From Hyphomicrobiaceae bacterium (GTDB lineage: Bacteria; Pseudomonadota; Alphaproteobacteria; Rhizobiales; Hyphomicrobiaceae), in NCBI GenBank assembly GCA_017353825.1, contig JAFMSC010000080.1, positions 1 through 12,177 of the forward strand: DNA of 12,177 bases, written 5' to 3'. The notes under the pieces were generated by a model, which had not been told where the DNA came from, made no database searches, and was given only the letters and a program-made list of their open reading frames with translations. This document shows, piece by piece, positions 1 to 6,216 of this stretch. Every line of letters begins with the position of its first letter. Positions within the stretch are counted from its first letter, which is position 1. A program made the translations under genes and the position numbers.

Positions 1-1731
1 GCGCTCGGTGAAGTCGATGCCGATGCCGACGATGCGGGCCGGCCGGCCGGCATCGTAGGAGACGAGGTTGCGCGTCTCGATCCACCGCACCTCGCCGTCG
101 CTAACGCGAACGATGCGGAATTGCGCAACGTACTCGCGCTGGTTCTCCGCCCAGACGCGGGCAAATCCGGCTTCGAGGCCGGCCAGATCCTCCGGCAGCA
201 CCAGCGCCCGGCAGTTTGCATACGGCAGTTGGGTGCTGCCCTCGGGCAAGCCGTACAGGGCGGCCAGGCCCGGCGACAAGCGCACCAACTCCGTGGTGCA
301 GTCCAGCGTGTAGCCGCCGACCCGCGCCGCCTTGCTCGCCAGCGTCAGCAGTGTATCGCGCTCCGCCAGCGCCTCCTCGGTGCGCTTGCGCTCGGTGAGG
401 TCGACCTGCATGTTCACGACCCCGATGATGGTGCCCTGCTCGTCGATGAGCGGCGCGGGACAGGGCATGATCGGCACCAGCGTGCCGTCGGGCCGTTCCA
501 GGAGCGCCTCGCGGCCGCGCACGGCACAGCCTCCATGGAGCACTATGTGGGTGGGGCGCTCATTAAGCGGCATGGAGGTCCCGTCCGGATAGTGCAGGCG
601 CCAGAGGTCCGACCAACGTTCGTTGCCGAGCTCGGGGCGCTTGCCCCACAGATCCACGGCGGCCTGGTTACAGTAGGTGATGCGCCCCGCCTTGTCGGTC
701 GTGTAGATGGCAGCTGGCAGTGAGCCGAGCAGGCGGCGGAAGGCCTCCTCCTGAGTGCGCAGCAGCGCGTTGTTGGCGCTCAGCGCCACCTCGTGCCTGC
801 GCCGCTCGGCGAATAGGGCTGCGATGATGAGCGAGCACGCCGATACGGCCAACACGGCCGCCTGGGTGGCGAGCAGCCGGTCGGAGAGCGGGATGCTGGC
901 ATCGCCCAGGCGGCCCGATCCGAATGTCACGCTCCAGATGAGGACCAATGCCACGATGAACACCGCTGCAGCGGCGAACACTGGCGGGCAGCGCGCGGCA
1001 GGCCAGACCAGCAGGGGCAGGAGCAATACCATGGGCATGATGGTGAACCAGTTGCCCGTAGGCCCGGCGATACCGAGCACGCTCGCGAACGCCAGTACCG
1101 CGAGGATGCAGGTGCCTTCCAGGACCTCGGAGGGCCGCGGGGGTTGGTGCCGGGAGCGGGCTATGCCGATCACCAGTGGCGCCACCGCCGCCACGCCCAG
1201 GGTGTCGGCGACGAACCAGTGCAGCCAGATCGTTGGAGGGGTGGCGTCGGGGGCGAGAAACAGCATGTATCCGGTGACGCCGCCCAACCCCGAGACGGCG
1301 GCGGAGATCATGGCCGCCAGGAAGAAGCCGAGCACGCGCGGCAACGAGTCGAGGCTGAAGTCTCGACCGTGCTGGCGTTCGATCAGCCAGCCGATGAGCA
1401 ATGTCCCCCCGGCGTTGCACACCGCCAACAGCAACGACGCGGGCAGGTTGCGATGGGCGAACACGTTGGCGAGCACACCGGCGGCCACGACGCCGATCGC
1501 TACCGGCACCCGCGCCGTTGGCCCAAGCGCGACGATGGCGCCTGCGGCGAGGCCTGCGGCCGGCCAGAACGCGGCAACGCCGTCTGGTGTCTTAAGCAGG
1601 GCAAGCCCCAGCTGGGCCGCCAAGAAATAGGCAACGCCCACGGTGGCGGCCACGCCGACGGCGTCCACCGCTGGCTGCTGCCTGCCAGGCGCAGGACGAT
1701 CCAGGGTTTCACTGCGCGCGCTCTCAGCCAT
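1..1731 (-). CDS. MASE1-PAS-PAS membrane sensor protein, C-terminus cut off by the window edge
   Basis: The reading frame is open from an ATG at 1731 to the left edge: 577 residues with no stop. Residues from about 18 to 310 are a string of hydrophobic segments, roughly eight, matching the MASE1 membrane sensor domain; the block GVAAFWPAAGLA near residue 55 is typical of it. A first PAS domain lies at about 330-450 (SLPAAIYTTDKAGRITYCN, closing with VDLTERK). A second lies at about 465-577, ending GIGIDFTER at the edge; the TERK/TER ends are typical of PAS-PAC junctions. The output domain is missing. In this architecture it is usually a histidine kinase or a GGDEF/EAL module, and I cannot tell which. 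The start is supported by a purine-rich GAGGGGG about 10 bases upstream and by the hydrophobic stretch beginning shortly after. The ligand is unknown. The gene appears to be transcribed alone, from the non-coding block at 1732-1983. Confidence 0.85.
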   Translation of the reverse strand, partial: MAESARSETLDRPAPGRQQPAVDAVGVAATVGVAYFLAAQLGLALLKTPDGVAAFWPAAGLAAGAIVALGPTARVPVAIGVVAAGVLANVFAHRNLPASLLLAVCNAGGTLLIGWLIERQHGRDFSLDSLPRVLGFFLAAMISAAVSGLGGVTGYMLFLAPDATPPTIWLHWFVADTLGVAAVAPLVIGIARSRHQPPRPSEVLEGTCILAVLAFASVLGIAGPTGNWFTIMPMVLLLPLLVWPAARCPPVFAAAAVFIVALVLIWSVTFGSGRLGDASIPLSDRLLATQAAVLAVSACSLIIAALFAERRRHEVALSANNALLRTQEEAFRRLLGSLPAAIYTTDKAGRITYCNQAAVDLWGKRPELGNERWSDLWRLHYPDGTSMPLNERPTHIVLHGGCAVRGREALLERPDGTLVPIMPCPAPLIDEQGTIIGVVNMQVDLTERKRTEEALAERDTLLTLASKAARVGGYTLDCTTELVRLSPGLAALYGLPEGSTQLPYANCRALVLPEDLAGLEAGFARVWAENQREYVAQFRIVRVSDGEVRWIETRNLVSYDAGRPARIVGIGIDFTER

Positions 1732-1983
1732 TTGGCATAACCCCCTCGCCCGCCTGCCGCCGCCGGTTCGCCCTCGGCGGCCGTGTGCTGCGGGTGCAGA
1801 CTCCCGAGACGTGATCGTCGGGAGGGTTGTAACACTGTTGCCTGCAGCGGGGGTTATACCGGTGGGTCCCAGCGTGGGAGCGCGGGAATTGAAGGTCGGT
1901 TAACCTCGCTTGGCGAGGAAAGGCCAGATTGCGATGCTCGCGCAAAGCTCGCACGTGGTCCATTGGCACCGCAAGCGGCTTCG
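1732..1983. other. Non-coding upstream region of the MASE1 sensor gene
   Basis: No convincing gene is present; the short open frames here have no recognisable protein pattern. The stretch contains a GANTC site at 1799-1803, an inverted repeat at 1801-1824 (listed separately), a TATAAC hexamer on the minus strand around 1855-1860 without a good -35 partner, and an 8-base palindrome GGTTAACC at 1898-1905 that includes the TTAACC half of a CtrA-type site. It presumably carries the promoter of the leftward sensor gene, but I could not place that promoter with confidence. Confidence 0.5.
1801..1824. repeat. Inverted repeat, 7-bp arms, upstream of the sensor gene
   Basis: The arms CTCCCGA and TCGGGAG are exact reverse complements separated by 10 bases. 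The repeat lies about 70 bases upstream of the MASE1 gene start, where an operator or a leader hairpin would be found. A GANTC site (1799-1803) overlaps its left end. No T-run follows on either strand, so it is not a typical terminator. In GC-rich DNA a repeat of this size can arise by chance. Confidence 0.35.
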
Positions 1984-2366
1984 GCAAAAAGAACGTCCGG
2001 CACAGAGCCGTCCGGCCGCGCGGTGTGCCTACCCGCTGGGAGGCCCCTGCCCCCGAGCGCGTGGCGGGCACGGTAACGCTCGCGCCCGGCCGCCCGTACC
2101 GCCTGGCACCACGCAGCCGTCGGCACAGAGGCTCATCGTCACCTCAGGGCGCGACCACCTCGGGGCGCGGCCGGGTTGCGAGGTGGGCGGCCCCATGGTG
2201 GAGGTCAGGGCCGGCGACGTGGTCTGGTTCCCGCCAGGGGAGAAGAGCACGGCGCCACCCTACCGCCGCCATGACCCACTCATGACCGCTTCGCCCTCGA
2301 GGAGATGCTGGAGGGTAGGGCGGTGGAGTGGCTCGAGCAGGTGAGGAGCACCAGTACCGGCGGTAG
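1984..2366 (+). pseudogene. Decayed small cupin-domain gene (frameshifted in many places)
   Basis: Pieces of a small single-domain cupin protein of about 130 residues, of the kind often annotated as mandelonitrile lyase-like or cupin_2, can be read in the right order, but in changing frames. In order: KRTSGTEPSG (1987-2016), YPL then EAPAPERVAGTVTLAPG (from 2040), ARTAWH (2092-2109), QRLIVTSG (2126-2149), VEVRAGDVVWFPPGEK (just before 2248), HGAT (2248-2259), TAAMTH (2262-2279), ALEEMLEGRAVEWLEQV (about 2293-2343) and EHQYRR followed by TAG (2346-2366). At least seven frame changes are needed, and the second metal-binding histidine region (normally WHTHPLGQ) is damaged. No start codon is recognisable. 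The neighbouring genes are intact, so poor sequence quality is an unlikely cause. The family assignment rests on motif memory. Confidence 0.7.
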
Positions 2367-2480
2367 GGCTGGGTCGCCGGCCACGCCCCGCGAGTGGCAC
2401 GACATTCCCTTTCCCTGCGCCGTTGCCGTGCGCCATGAGGTTTCGAGGCGCGGGGAGAGGAAGGAAGCGGCGCGGCCGCA
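2367..2480. other. Non-coding gap between cupin remnant and prpE stop
   Basis: No gene is seen here. Just after the prpE stop, read on the minus strand, there is a short GC-rich hairpin (GCGGC and GCCGC with a 3-base loop, about 2468-2480) without a T-run. It could contribute to transcript ending but is weak. On the plus strand this stretch follows the stop codon of the cupin remnant. Confidence 0.3.
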
Positions 2481-4397
2481 TTACCTCATCACCCCGTGCC
2501 CCTGCATCACCTCGGTGATTTCGTCGAGGATGGCTGGGTCGTCGATGGTGGCGGGCATCTTCCAGAGCTCGCCGTCGGCGATCTGGCGCATGGTGCCGCG
2601 CAGGATCTTGCCCGAGCGGGTCTTGGGCAGGCGTTTGACCGTCATCACCGTCCTGAAGGAGGCGACGGGGCCGATGACATCGCGCACGAGCTTGACCACC
2701 TCGCGCTCGATCTCGGCCGGCTCCCGGTTGACACCGGCATTGAGGACAATGAAGCCTGCCGGCACTTGGCCCTTCATGGCGTCGGCCACGCCGACCACGG
2801 CGCATTCGCCCACGTCCTTGTGCCGTGCCACAACCTCCTCAATCTGCCCCGTCGATAGGCGGTGGCCGGCGACGTTGATCACGTCGTCGGTGCGCGCCAT
2901 GACGAAGGCATAGCCGTCCTCGTCGATGTGACCGGCATCCTTGGTGGTGTAGTAACCGGGGAACTCGGCGAGGTAGCTGTCGCGGAAACCCTTGTCGTTC
3001 TCCCATAGCGTCGGCAGGCACGAAGGCGGCAGCGGCAGTCTGATGGCGAGCGTGCCGGTCTCTCCTGGCCGGAGGGGCTGGCCGGCGTCGTTGAGCGCCT
3101 CAAGGTTGTAGCCGGGCATGGGCACTGCGGCAGAGCCGTGCTTCACGGGGAGGGCGCCGAGGCCCACGGGATTGCCGCACACCGGCCAGCCTGTCTCCGT
3201 CTGCCACCAGTGGTCGTAGACGGGCACCTTGAGGTTGGCCTCCGCCCACTTGAGGGTCTCGGGGTCGGCGCGTTCGCCGGCCAGGAACAGGGCGCGGAAG
3301 TGGGAGAGGTTGTAGCGGCCGATGTACTCCCCCCTGGGGTCCTCCTTCTTGATGGCGCGGAAGGCGGTGGGAGCGGTGAAGAGGGCGGCCACGCCGTGCT
3401 CGGATATGACACGCCAGAAGGCGCCGGCGTCGGGCGTGCCGACCGGCTTGCCCTCATAAAGGACAGTGGTGCAGCCGTGCAGCAGCGGCGCGTAACAGAT
3501 GTAGGAGTGACCCACCACCCAGCCCACGTCGGAAGCGGCCCAGAACACCTCGCCGGGGTCGATCCCGTAGTGGTTCTTCATGGTCCAGGCCAGGGCCACC
3601 ATGTGCCCGCCGTTGTCGCGCACCACGCCCTTGGGCTGGCCCGTGGTGCCAGAAGTGTAAAGGATGTAGAGCGGGTCGGTGGCCCTGCCGGCAATGCAGC
3701 CAGCCTTGCGCCCGCGGCGCTTGGCGTCAGCGATGGCCAAGGCCCAATCGTGATCGCGCCCGGCCTGCATCTCGGCTTCCGCCCGGGCGCGTTGCAGCAT
3801 CAGTACAGCCGACGGCTTGTGTCTGGAGAGGTCGATGGCGGCATCGAGCAGCGGCTTGTACTGGATGACGCGCCCTGGTTCGATGCCGCAGGAGGCTGAC
3901 AGCACCGCTGCGGGCTTGGCATCGTCGATGCGGGTGGCGAGCTCGGGGGCGGCAAATCCGCCGAACACGACGGAATGGATGGCGCCGATGCGGGCGCAAG
4001 CCAGCATGGCCATCAGCGCCTCGGGGATCATCGGCATGTAGATGACGACACGGTCGCCCTTCTTGACCCCGAGGTCCTGCAGCACGGCGCCCAGGGTGGC
4101 CACCTCGTCGCGCAGCTCCTGGTAGGTGAAGCTGCGCTGGGTGTCGGTGACGGGGCTGTCGTAGACGAGGGCCTTCTGCCGCGCGCGCCCGCGCTCCACG
4201 TGGCGGTCGAGGCAGTTGAAGGCGGTGTTGCACTCCGCGCCCGCGAACCAGCGCCCGTACTGGCCGGCGTAGGGGTCGAACACTTTGTCCCAGGGCTTGT
4301 ACCAGTCGATCGCCCGCGCGGCCTCGGCCCAAAAACCCTCCGGGTCGCGCTTCCACTGGGCGTACACCTCGGCATAGCGGCTCGACTTGCTCGACAT
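2481..4397 (-). CDS. prpE: Propionyl-CoA synthetase (propionate-CoA ligase, AMP-forming)
   Basis: The cytoplasmic enzyme activates propionate with ATP and CoA through an acyl-adenylate, giving propionyl-CoA. The 638-residue protein has the length of the family. Residues about 7-60 form the acetyl-CoA-synthetase N-terminal region (YAEVYAQWKRDPEGFW). The P-loop-like adenylation motif YILYTSGTTGQPKG is at 244-257 and is followed by VVRDNGGH, a sequence typical of PrpE rather than acetate-specific Acs. YDHWWQTETGWP and GYYTTKDAG are further core motifs. The conserved catalytic lysine is K597 in TRSGKILRG, the residue known in the family to be silenced by acylation. The start is supported by GGGAG about 8 bases upstream. 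The gene follows the cyclotransferase gene by 34 bases on the same strand, so the two are probably co-transcribed. No prpBCD or methylmalonyl pathway genes are nearby, so the fate of the product cannot be read from context. Confidence 0.93.
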   Translation of the reverse strand: MSSKSSRYAEVYAQWKRDPEGFWAEAARAIDWYKPWDKVFDPYAGQYGRWFAGAECNTAFNCLDRHVERGRARQKALVYDSPVTDTQRSFTYQELRDEVATLGAVLQDLGVKKGDRVVIYMPMIPEALMAMLACARIGAIHSVVFGGFAAPELATRIDDAKPAAVLSASCGIEPGRVIQYKPLLDAAIDLSRHKPSAVLMLQRARAEAEMQAGRDHDWALAIADAKRRGRKAGCIAGRATDPLYILYTSGTTGQPKGVVRDNGGHMVALAWTMKNHYGIDPGEVFWAASDVGWVVGHSYICYAPLLHGCTTVLYEGKPVGTPDAGAFWRVISEHGVAALFTAPTAFRAIKKEDPRGEYIGRYNLSHFRALFLAGERADPETLKWAEANLKVPVYDHWWQTETGWPVCGNPVGLGALPVKHGSAAVPMPGYNLEALNDAGQPLRPGETGTLAIRLPLPPSCLPTLWENDKGFRDSYLAEFPGYYTTKDAGHIDEDGYAFVMARTDDVINVAGHRLSTGQIEEVVARHKDVGECAVVGVADAMKGQVPAGFIVLNAGVNREPAEIEREVVKLVRDVIGPVASFRTVMTVKRLPKTRSGKILRGTMRQIADGELWKMPATIDDPAILDEITEVMQGHGVMR

Positions 4398-4431
4398 CGG
4401 CGCGTTCTCCCGCAGTGATCATGGCCGACAC

Positions 4432-4911
4432 TCAGGTGGCGGCGCTTTTGCGGGCGGATTCTGACGCCGCCGGAGGCGAAAGCCAAGCGGGTTGGCCCGG
4501 AACGGACGCGCTAAACTGGCGGGGCAGCCAGGTTCCGCCCAGAACCTGGGGCCGCGTCCTGACGCTCTTGCGGTAGAGGTAGACCCAGGCGGTGAGGACC
4601 TCGCCCGAGGCCAGCTGCACCGGCCGTTGCACGCGCTCATAGGGGCTGTCCTCGGACCGGCCCGACAGGATGCCCTCATAGGCGTCGAGCCACTTGAGCG
4701 ACGCGGCGGGGGCGTTGAGGTCGTAGACCTCGCCGCGGACGGCGTACCGCCCGTCCAAGCCCTCGACAAGACCCGGGTATCGGTGAAGGCTGTAGAGCCG
4801 ACCGTTGATCGTTGCGGCCCCGAGAAGCCGCGCCTCCCGGCGCAGCCGGACGCCCATGGTATGGCGGGCGCGCGACATCAAGGTGCCATAGACGAAGAGC
4901 AGGGAGTTCAT
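4432..4911 (-). CDS. Gamma-glutamylcyclotransferase-fold (AIG2-like) protein
   Basis: This 159-residue protein has the marks of the GGCT/AIG2-like fold. It begins with the strand and loop LLFVYGTLM (YGTL at 8-11), which forms the substrate pocket. It continues with GRLYSLHRYPGLV (37-49) and VRGEVYDL (58-65), and carries the likely catalytic acid E79 in LDAYEG. Family members remove gamma-glutamyl groups as 5-oxoproline from glutathione breakdown products or gamma-glutamylamines, but many bacterial members have no proven substrate. The last 25 or so residues are rich in Pro, Ala and Ser and are not part of the fold. The start is fixed by the need to keep the first strand before YGTL; I see no strong Shine-Dalgarno sequence. 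The gene lies 34 bases ahead of prpE on the same strand and is probably the first gene of a two-gene operon with a structured leader (4941-5050). Confidence 0.85.
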   Translation of the reverse strand: MNSLLFVYGTLMSRARHTMGVRLRREARLLGAATINGRLYSLHRYPGLVEGLDGRYAVRGEVYDLNAPAASLKWLDAYEGILSGRSEDSPYERVQRPVQLASGEVLTAWVYLYRKSVRTRPQVLGGTWLPRQFSASVPGQPAWLSPPAASESARKSAAT

Positions 4912-4940
4912 GGTCGCGATGGTTTCGGTGAGGGGTGATC

Positions 4941-4967
4941 ACCCGCCGATGTTACGCCATCGCGGGT
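4941..4967 (-). repeat. Hairpin in the presumed leader of the cyclotransferase-prpE operon
   Basis: ACCCGC(C)GATG pairs with CATCGCGGGT across a TTACGC loop, giving a 10-bp stem with one bulged C. It ends about 30 bases before the start codon at 4911. There is no T-run, so it is not an ordinary terminator. On the minus strand it would lie in the 5' untranslated region. Confidence 0.45.
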
Positions 4968-4975
4968 AGAAGAGT

Positions 4976-5008
4976 GCGCCACTCCCAGGCGGCATTCGGG
5001 AGTGGCGC
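4976..5008 (-). repeat. Strong inverted repeat, perfect 11-bp stem
   Basis: GCGCCACTCCC (4976-4986) is the exact reverse complement of GGGAGTGGCGC (4998-5008), with an 11-base loop. It sits next to the hairpin at 4941-4967, and a further GC-rich hairpin lies at 5014-5050 (outer arms GCGGCGC/GCGCCGC, inner CCGGG/CCCGG). All three are upstream of the minus-strand operon. With no T-run on either strand it may be a leader structure, a protein-binding palindrome, or a remnant. A perfect 11-bp stem is hard to attribute to base composition alone. Confidence 0.55.
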
Positions 5009-5337
5009 GCCGTGCGGCGCCGGGAGGGAACGCCCGGTGTCGAGCGCCGCGTGCCCAGACGGGACGAGACCCGATCGGCGTTGCGAGCGTCCCGACGGGG
5101 GAGGAGGCGGGCGCCCGATCGGCCTGATCAGCGTTTGCTGCCGCGCTGACCCGTCTAGCCTCGGGCGACTATGCCCCAAACCTGTGAACTCACCGTAAAC
5201 GTGCGGGGGTTGAAAGGGACTACTCCCGATAGCAAACGGCTGATACTCGAGTTTGATCGGACCGGCGCTCTCCGGACTGAACTTTGTTAGAAAAATGGCG
5301 AGCGGCGTCCGGAAAGAGAGGAAGTCGGTTGGATTTA

Positions 5338-5410
5338 CAGGAGGTTAAGCAGGGCGCGGACAGCCATCGGCAGGAATGCTACACTGTGCATGGAAAAGTA
5401 CGGAAGACCG
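5338..5410 (+). repeat. Upstream repeat copy 1 before dksA
   Basis: This copy shares with 5484-5556 an identical start CAGGAGGTTA, an identical core GGAATGCTACA, a conserved TGT just after it, and a similar A-rich end (GGAAAAGTACGGAAGACCG against TGAAAAATGCGAAGGTCCG). The copies are 146-147 bases apart. Copy 1 is followed by a purine-rich AAAGAAGG and an ATG at 5440 that opens only a seven-residue frame (MASAALQ), while copy 2 is followed by the dksA start. This looks like a duplicated and diverged dksA upstream region. Confidence 0.6.
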
Positions 5411-5483
5411 CAGATCCACGATCGAAAGAAGGTCGGAAAATGGCGTCTGCTGCACTGCAATAGGTCTGCTTGACTTGAGAAAA

Positions 5484-5556
5484 CAGGAGGTTAAACACGG
5501 CGCCGGATTCGCACCGGCTGGAATGCTACAGTGTCAGTGAAAAATGCGAAGGTCCG
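5484..5556 (+). repeat. Upstream repeat copy 2, adjoining the dksA start
   Basis: This is the second copy of the 73-base repeat. It ends 8 bases before the chosen dksA start and so forms most of the dksA leader. It contains a GANTC site (GATTC, 5506-5510) that copy 1 lacks. TACAGT here and TACACT in copy 1, just after GGAATGC, resemble a -10 hexamer, but no good -35 element lies at the right distance. The function is unknown. Confidence 0.6.
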
Positions 5557-5564
5557 GGGAGAGT

Positions 5565-6128
5565 ATGGGGAAATCAGCCAGTAGTCGCACAGTCAAGAAG
5601 CCTGTGCCCAAGATGCCTGCTGTACCCGCCAACAACAATGGACGTGGACATGACGTGCAAGCGGTCAGACTCGTGAAGGGCTCTAACCGCACCAAGCGGG
5701 GATCGTCCGCACCGATCATTGCCCTGCCGGAGGGATACCGGCCAAACGAAAACGAGCCGTTCATGAACGAACGGCACAAAATCTACTTTCGCAACAAGCT
5801 GATCGACTGGAAGGAGGAGATCGTCCGCCAGAACCGCGAGACGCTCCTCCTCCTGCACGAGGATTCGGCCCAGCACGCCGACTTCGCCGACCGGGCCACC
5901 TCCGAGACCGACCGGGCGCTGGAACTGCGGGCGCGCGATCGCCAGCGCAAGCTCATTGCCAAGATCGATGCGGCGCTGGCCCGCATCGAGGACGGTAGCT
6001 ATGGCTACTGCGAGGAGACCGGGGAGCCGATCGGGCTGCGGCGCCTCGAGGCTCGCCCCATCGCCACGCTGTCGCTGGAGGCCCAGGAGCGCCACGAGCG
6101 GCGTGAACGCGTCTACCGCGAGGACTGA
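5565..6128 (+). CDS. dksA: DksA/TraR-family RNA polymerase-binding transcription factor, one-cysteine form
   Basis: DksA binds the secondary channel of RNA polymerase and, with ppGpp, retunes rRNA and stress-gene promoters. The 187-residue product has a Lys/Arg/Ser-rich, probably disordered N-terminus (1 to about 65). It then has the coiled coil from FMNERHKIYFRNKL onward, with the tip motif DFADRA at 106-111 holding the two aspartates known to matter in E. coli. The globular end is GYCEETGEPIGLRRLEARP. Of the four zinc-binding cysteines of E. coli DksA only one is kept (C149); the others read as Thr, Ser and Ala, as known for alphaproteobacterial DksA. The start at 5565 is preferred to the in-frame ATG at 5544, which has no ribosome site, whereas GAAGG (5548-5552) precedes 5565 at 12 bases. 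The gene is monocistronic and is followed by a hairpin. Confidence 0.92.
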   Translation: MGKSASSRTVKKPVPKMPAVPANNNGRGHDVQAVRLVKGSNRTKRGSSAPIIALPEGYRPNENEPFMNERHKIYFRNKLIDWKEEIVRQNRETLLLLHEDSAQHADFADRATSETDRALELRARDRQRKLIAKIDAALARIEDGSYGYCEETGEPIGLRRLEARPIATLSLEAQERHERRERVYRED

Positions 6129-6143
6129 CGCTTCCCGCGCGGG

Positions 6144-6166
6144 CGGCGGCGCCGACAGCGCCGCCG
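6144..6166. terminator. GC-rich hairpin between convergent genes, likely bidirectional terminator
   Basis: CGGCGGCGC and GCGCCGCCG form a perfect 9-bp stem with loop CGACA, 15 bases after the dksA stop and 50 bases beyond the stop of the converging mscS-type gene. There is no T-run, so it may stop transcription weakly or only with help, but its position between two convergent stops fits a shared terminator. Confidence 0.55.
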
Positions 6167-6216
6167 ATCCTCCGCCGGGTTTGCCGGCAAGCTCTCCAGC
6201 GTTTGCCTTTCCAAGT

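Larger units (their letters stand above)
4912..5564. other. Non-coding region between the cyclotransferase-prpE operon and dksA
   Basis: About 650 bases without a recognisable gene. The left third holds the hairpin series (4941-5050) and a 10-base sequence CCCGATCGGC present twice (5070-5079 and 5114-5123). The stretch from about 5200 onward is visibly less GC-rich than the flanks and carries the diverged 73-base repeat pair (5338-5410 and 5484-5556). A possible sigma-70-type promoter for dksA is TTGACT at 5470-5475 with TAAACA 16 bases further on; the match is modest. The promoters of both divergent transcription units must lie here. Confidence 0.6.

Noticed and set aside
755..1630. A 291-codon plus-strand open frame and other frames opposite the MASE1 gene
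   Set aside because: These are shadows of the sensor gene, which reads as clear MASE1 and PAS sequence on the minus strand. The antisense products are low-complexity.
1910..2344. A 144-codon open frame in the cupin remnant region
   Set aside because: Only part of it (VEVRAGDVVWFPPGEK) matches the cupin. The rest of the family pattern continues in other frames, so it is a fragment of a pseudogene and not a gene.
3138..3899. A 253-codon open frame on the plus strand opposite prpE
   Set aside because: It is exactly antisense to a strongly recognised prpE, and its Gly/Ala/His/Val-rich composition is what GC-rich codon use produces on the opposite strand. No domain is recognisable.
5014..5050. 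Nested hairpin considered as a tRNA-like structure
   Set aside because: There is no anticodon arm, T-loop sequence or CCA end; it is a simple GC-rich nested stem.
5376..5540. A 54-codon plus-strand frame spanning the two dksA upstream repeats
   Set aside because: It starts in copy 1 and stops in copy 2 and the repeat spacing is a multiple of three at the shared core, which is suggestive. But it has no suitably spaced ribosome site and an unusual composition unlike its neighbours. I treat it as chance unless conservation shows otherwise.
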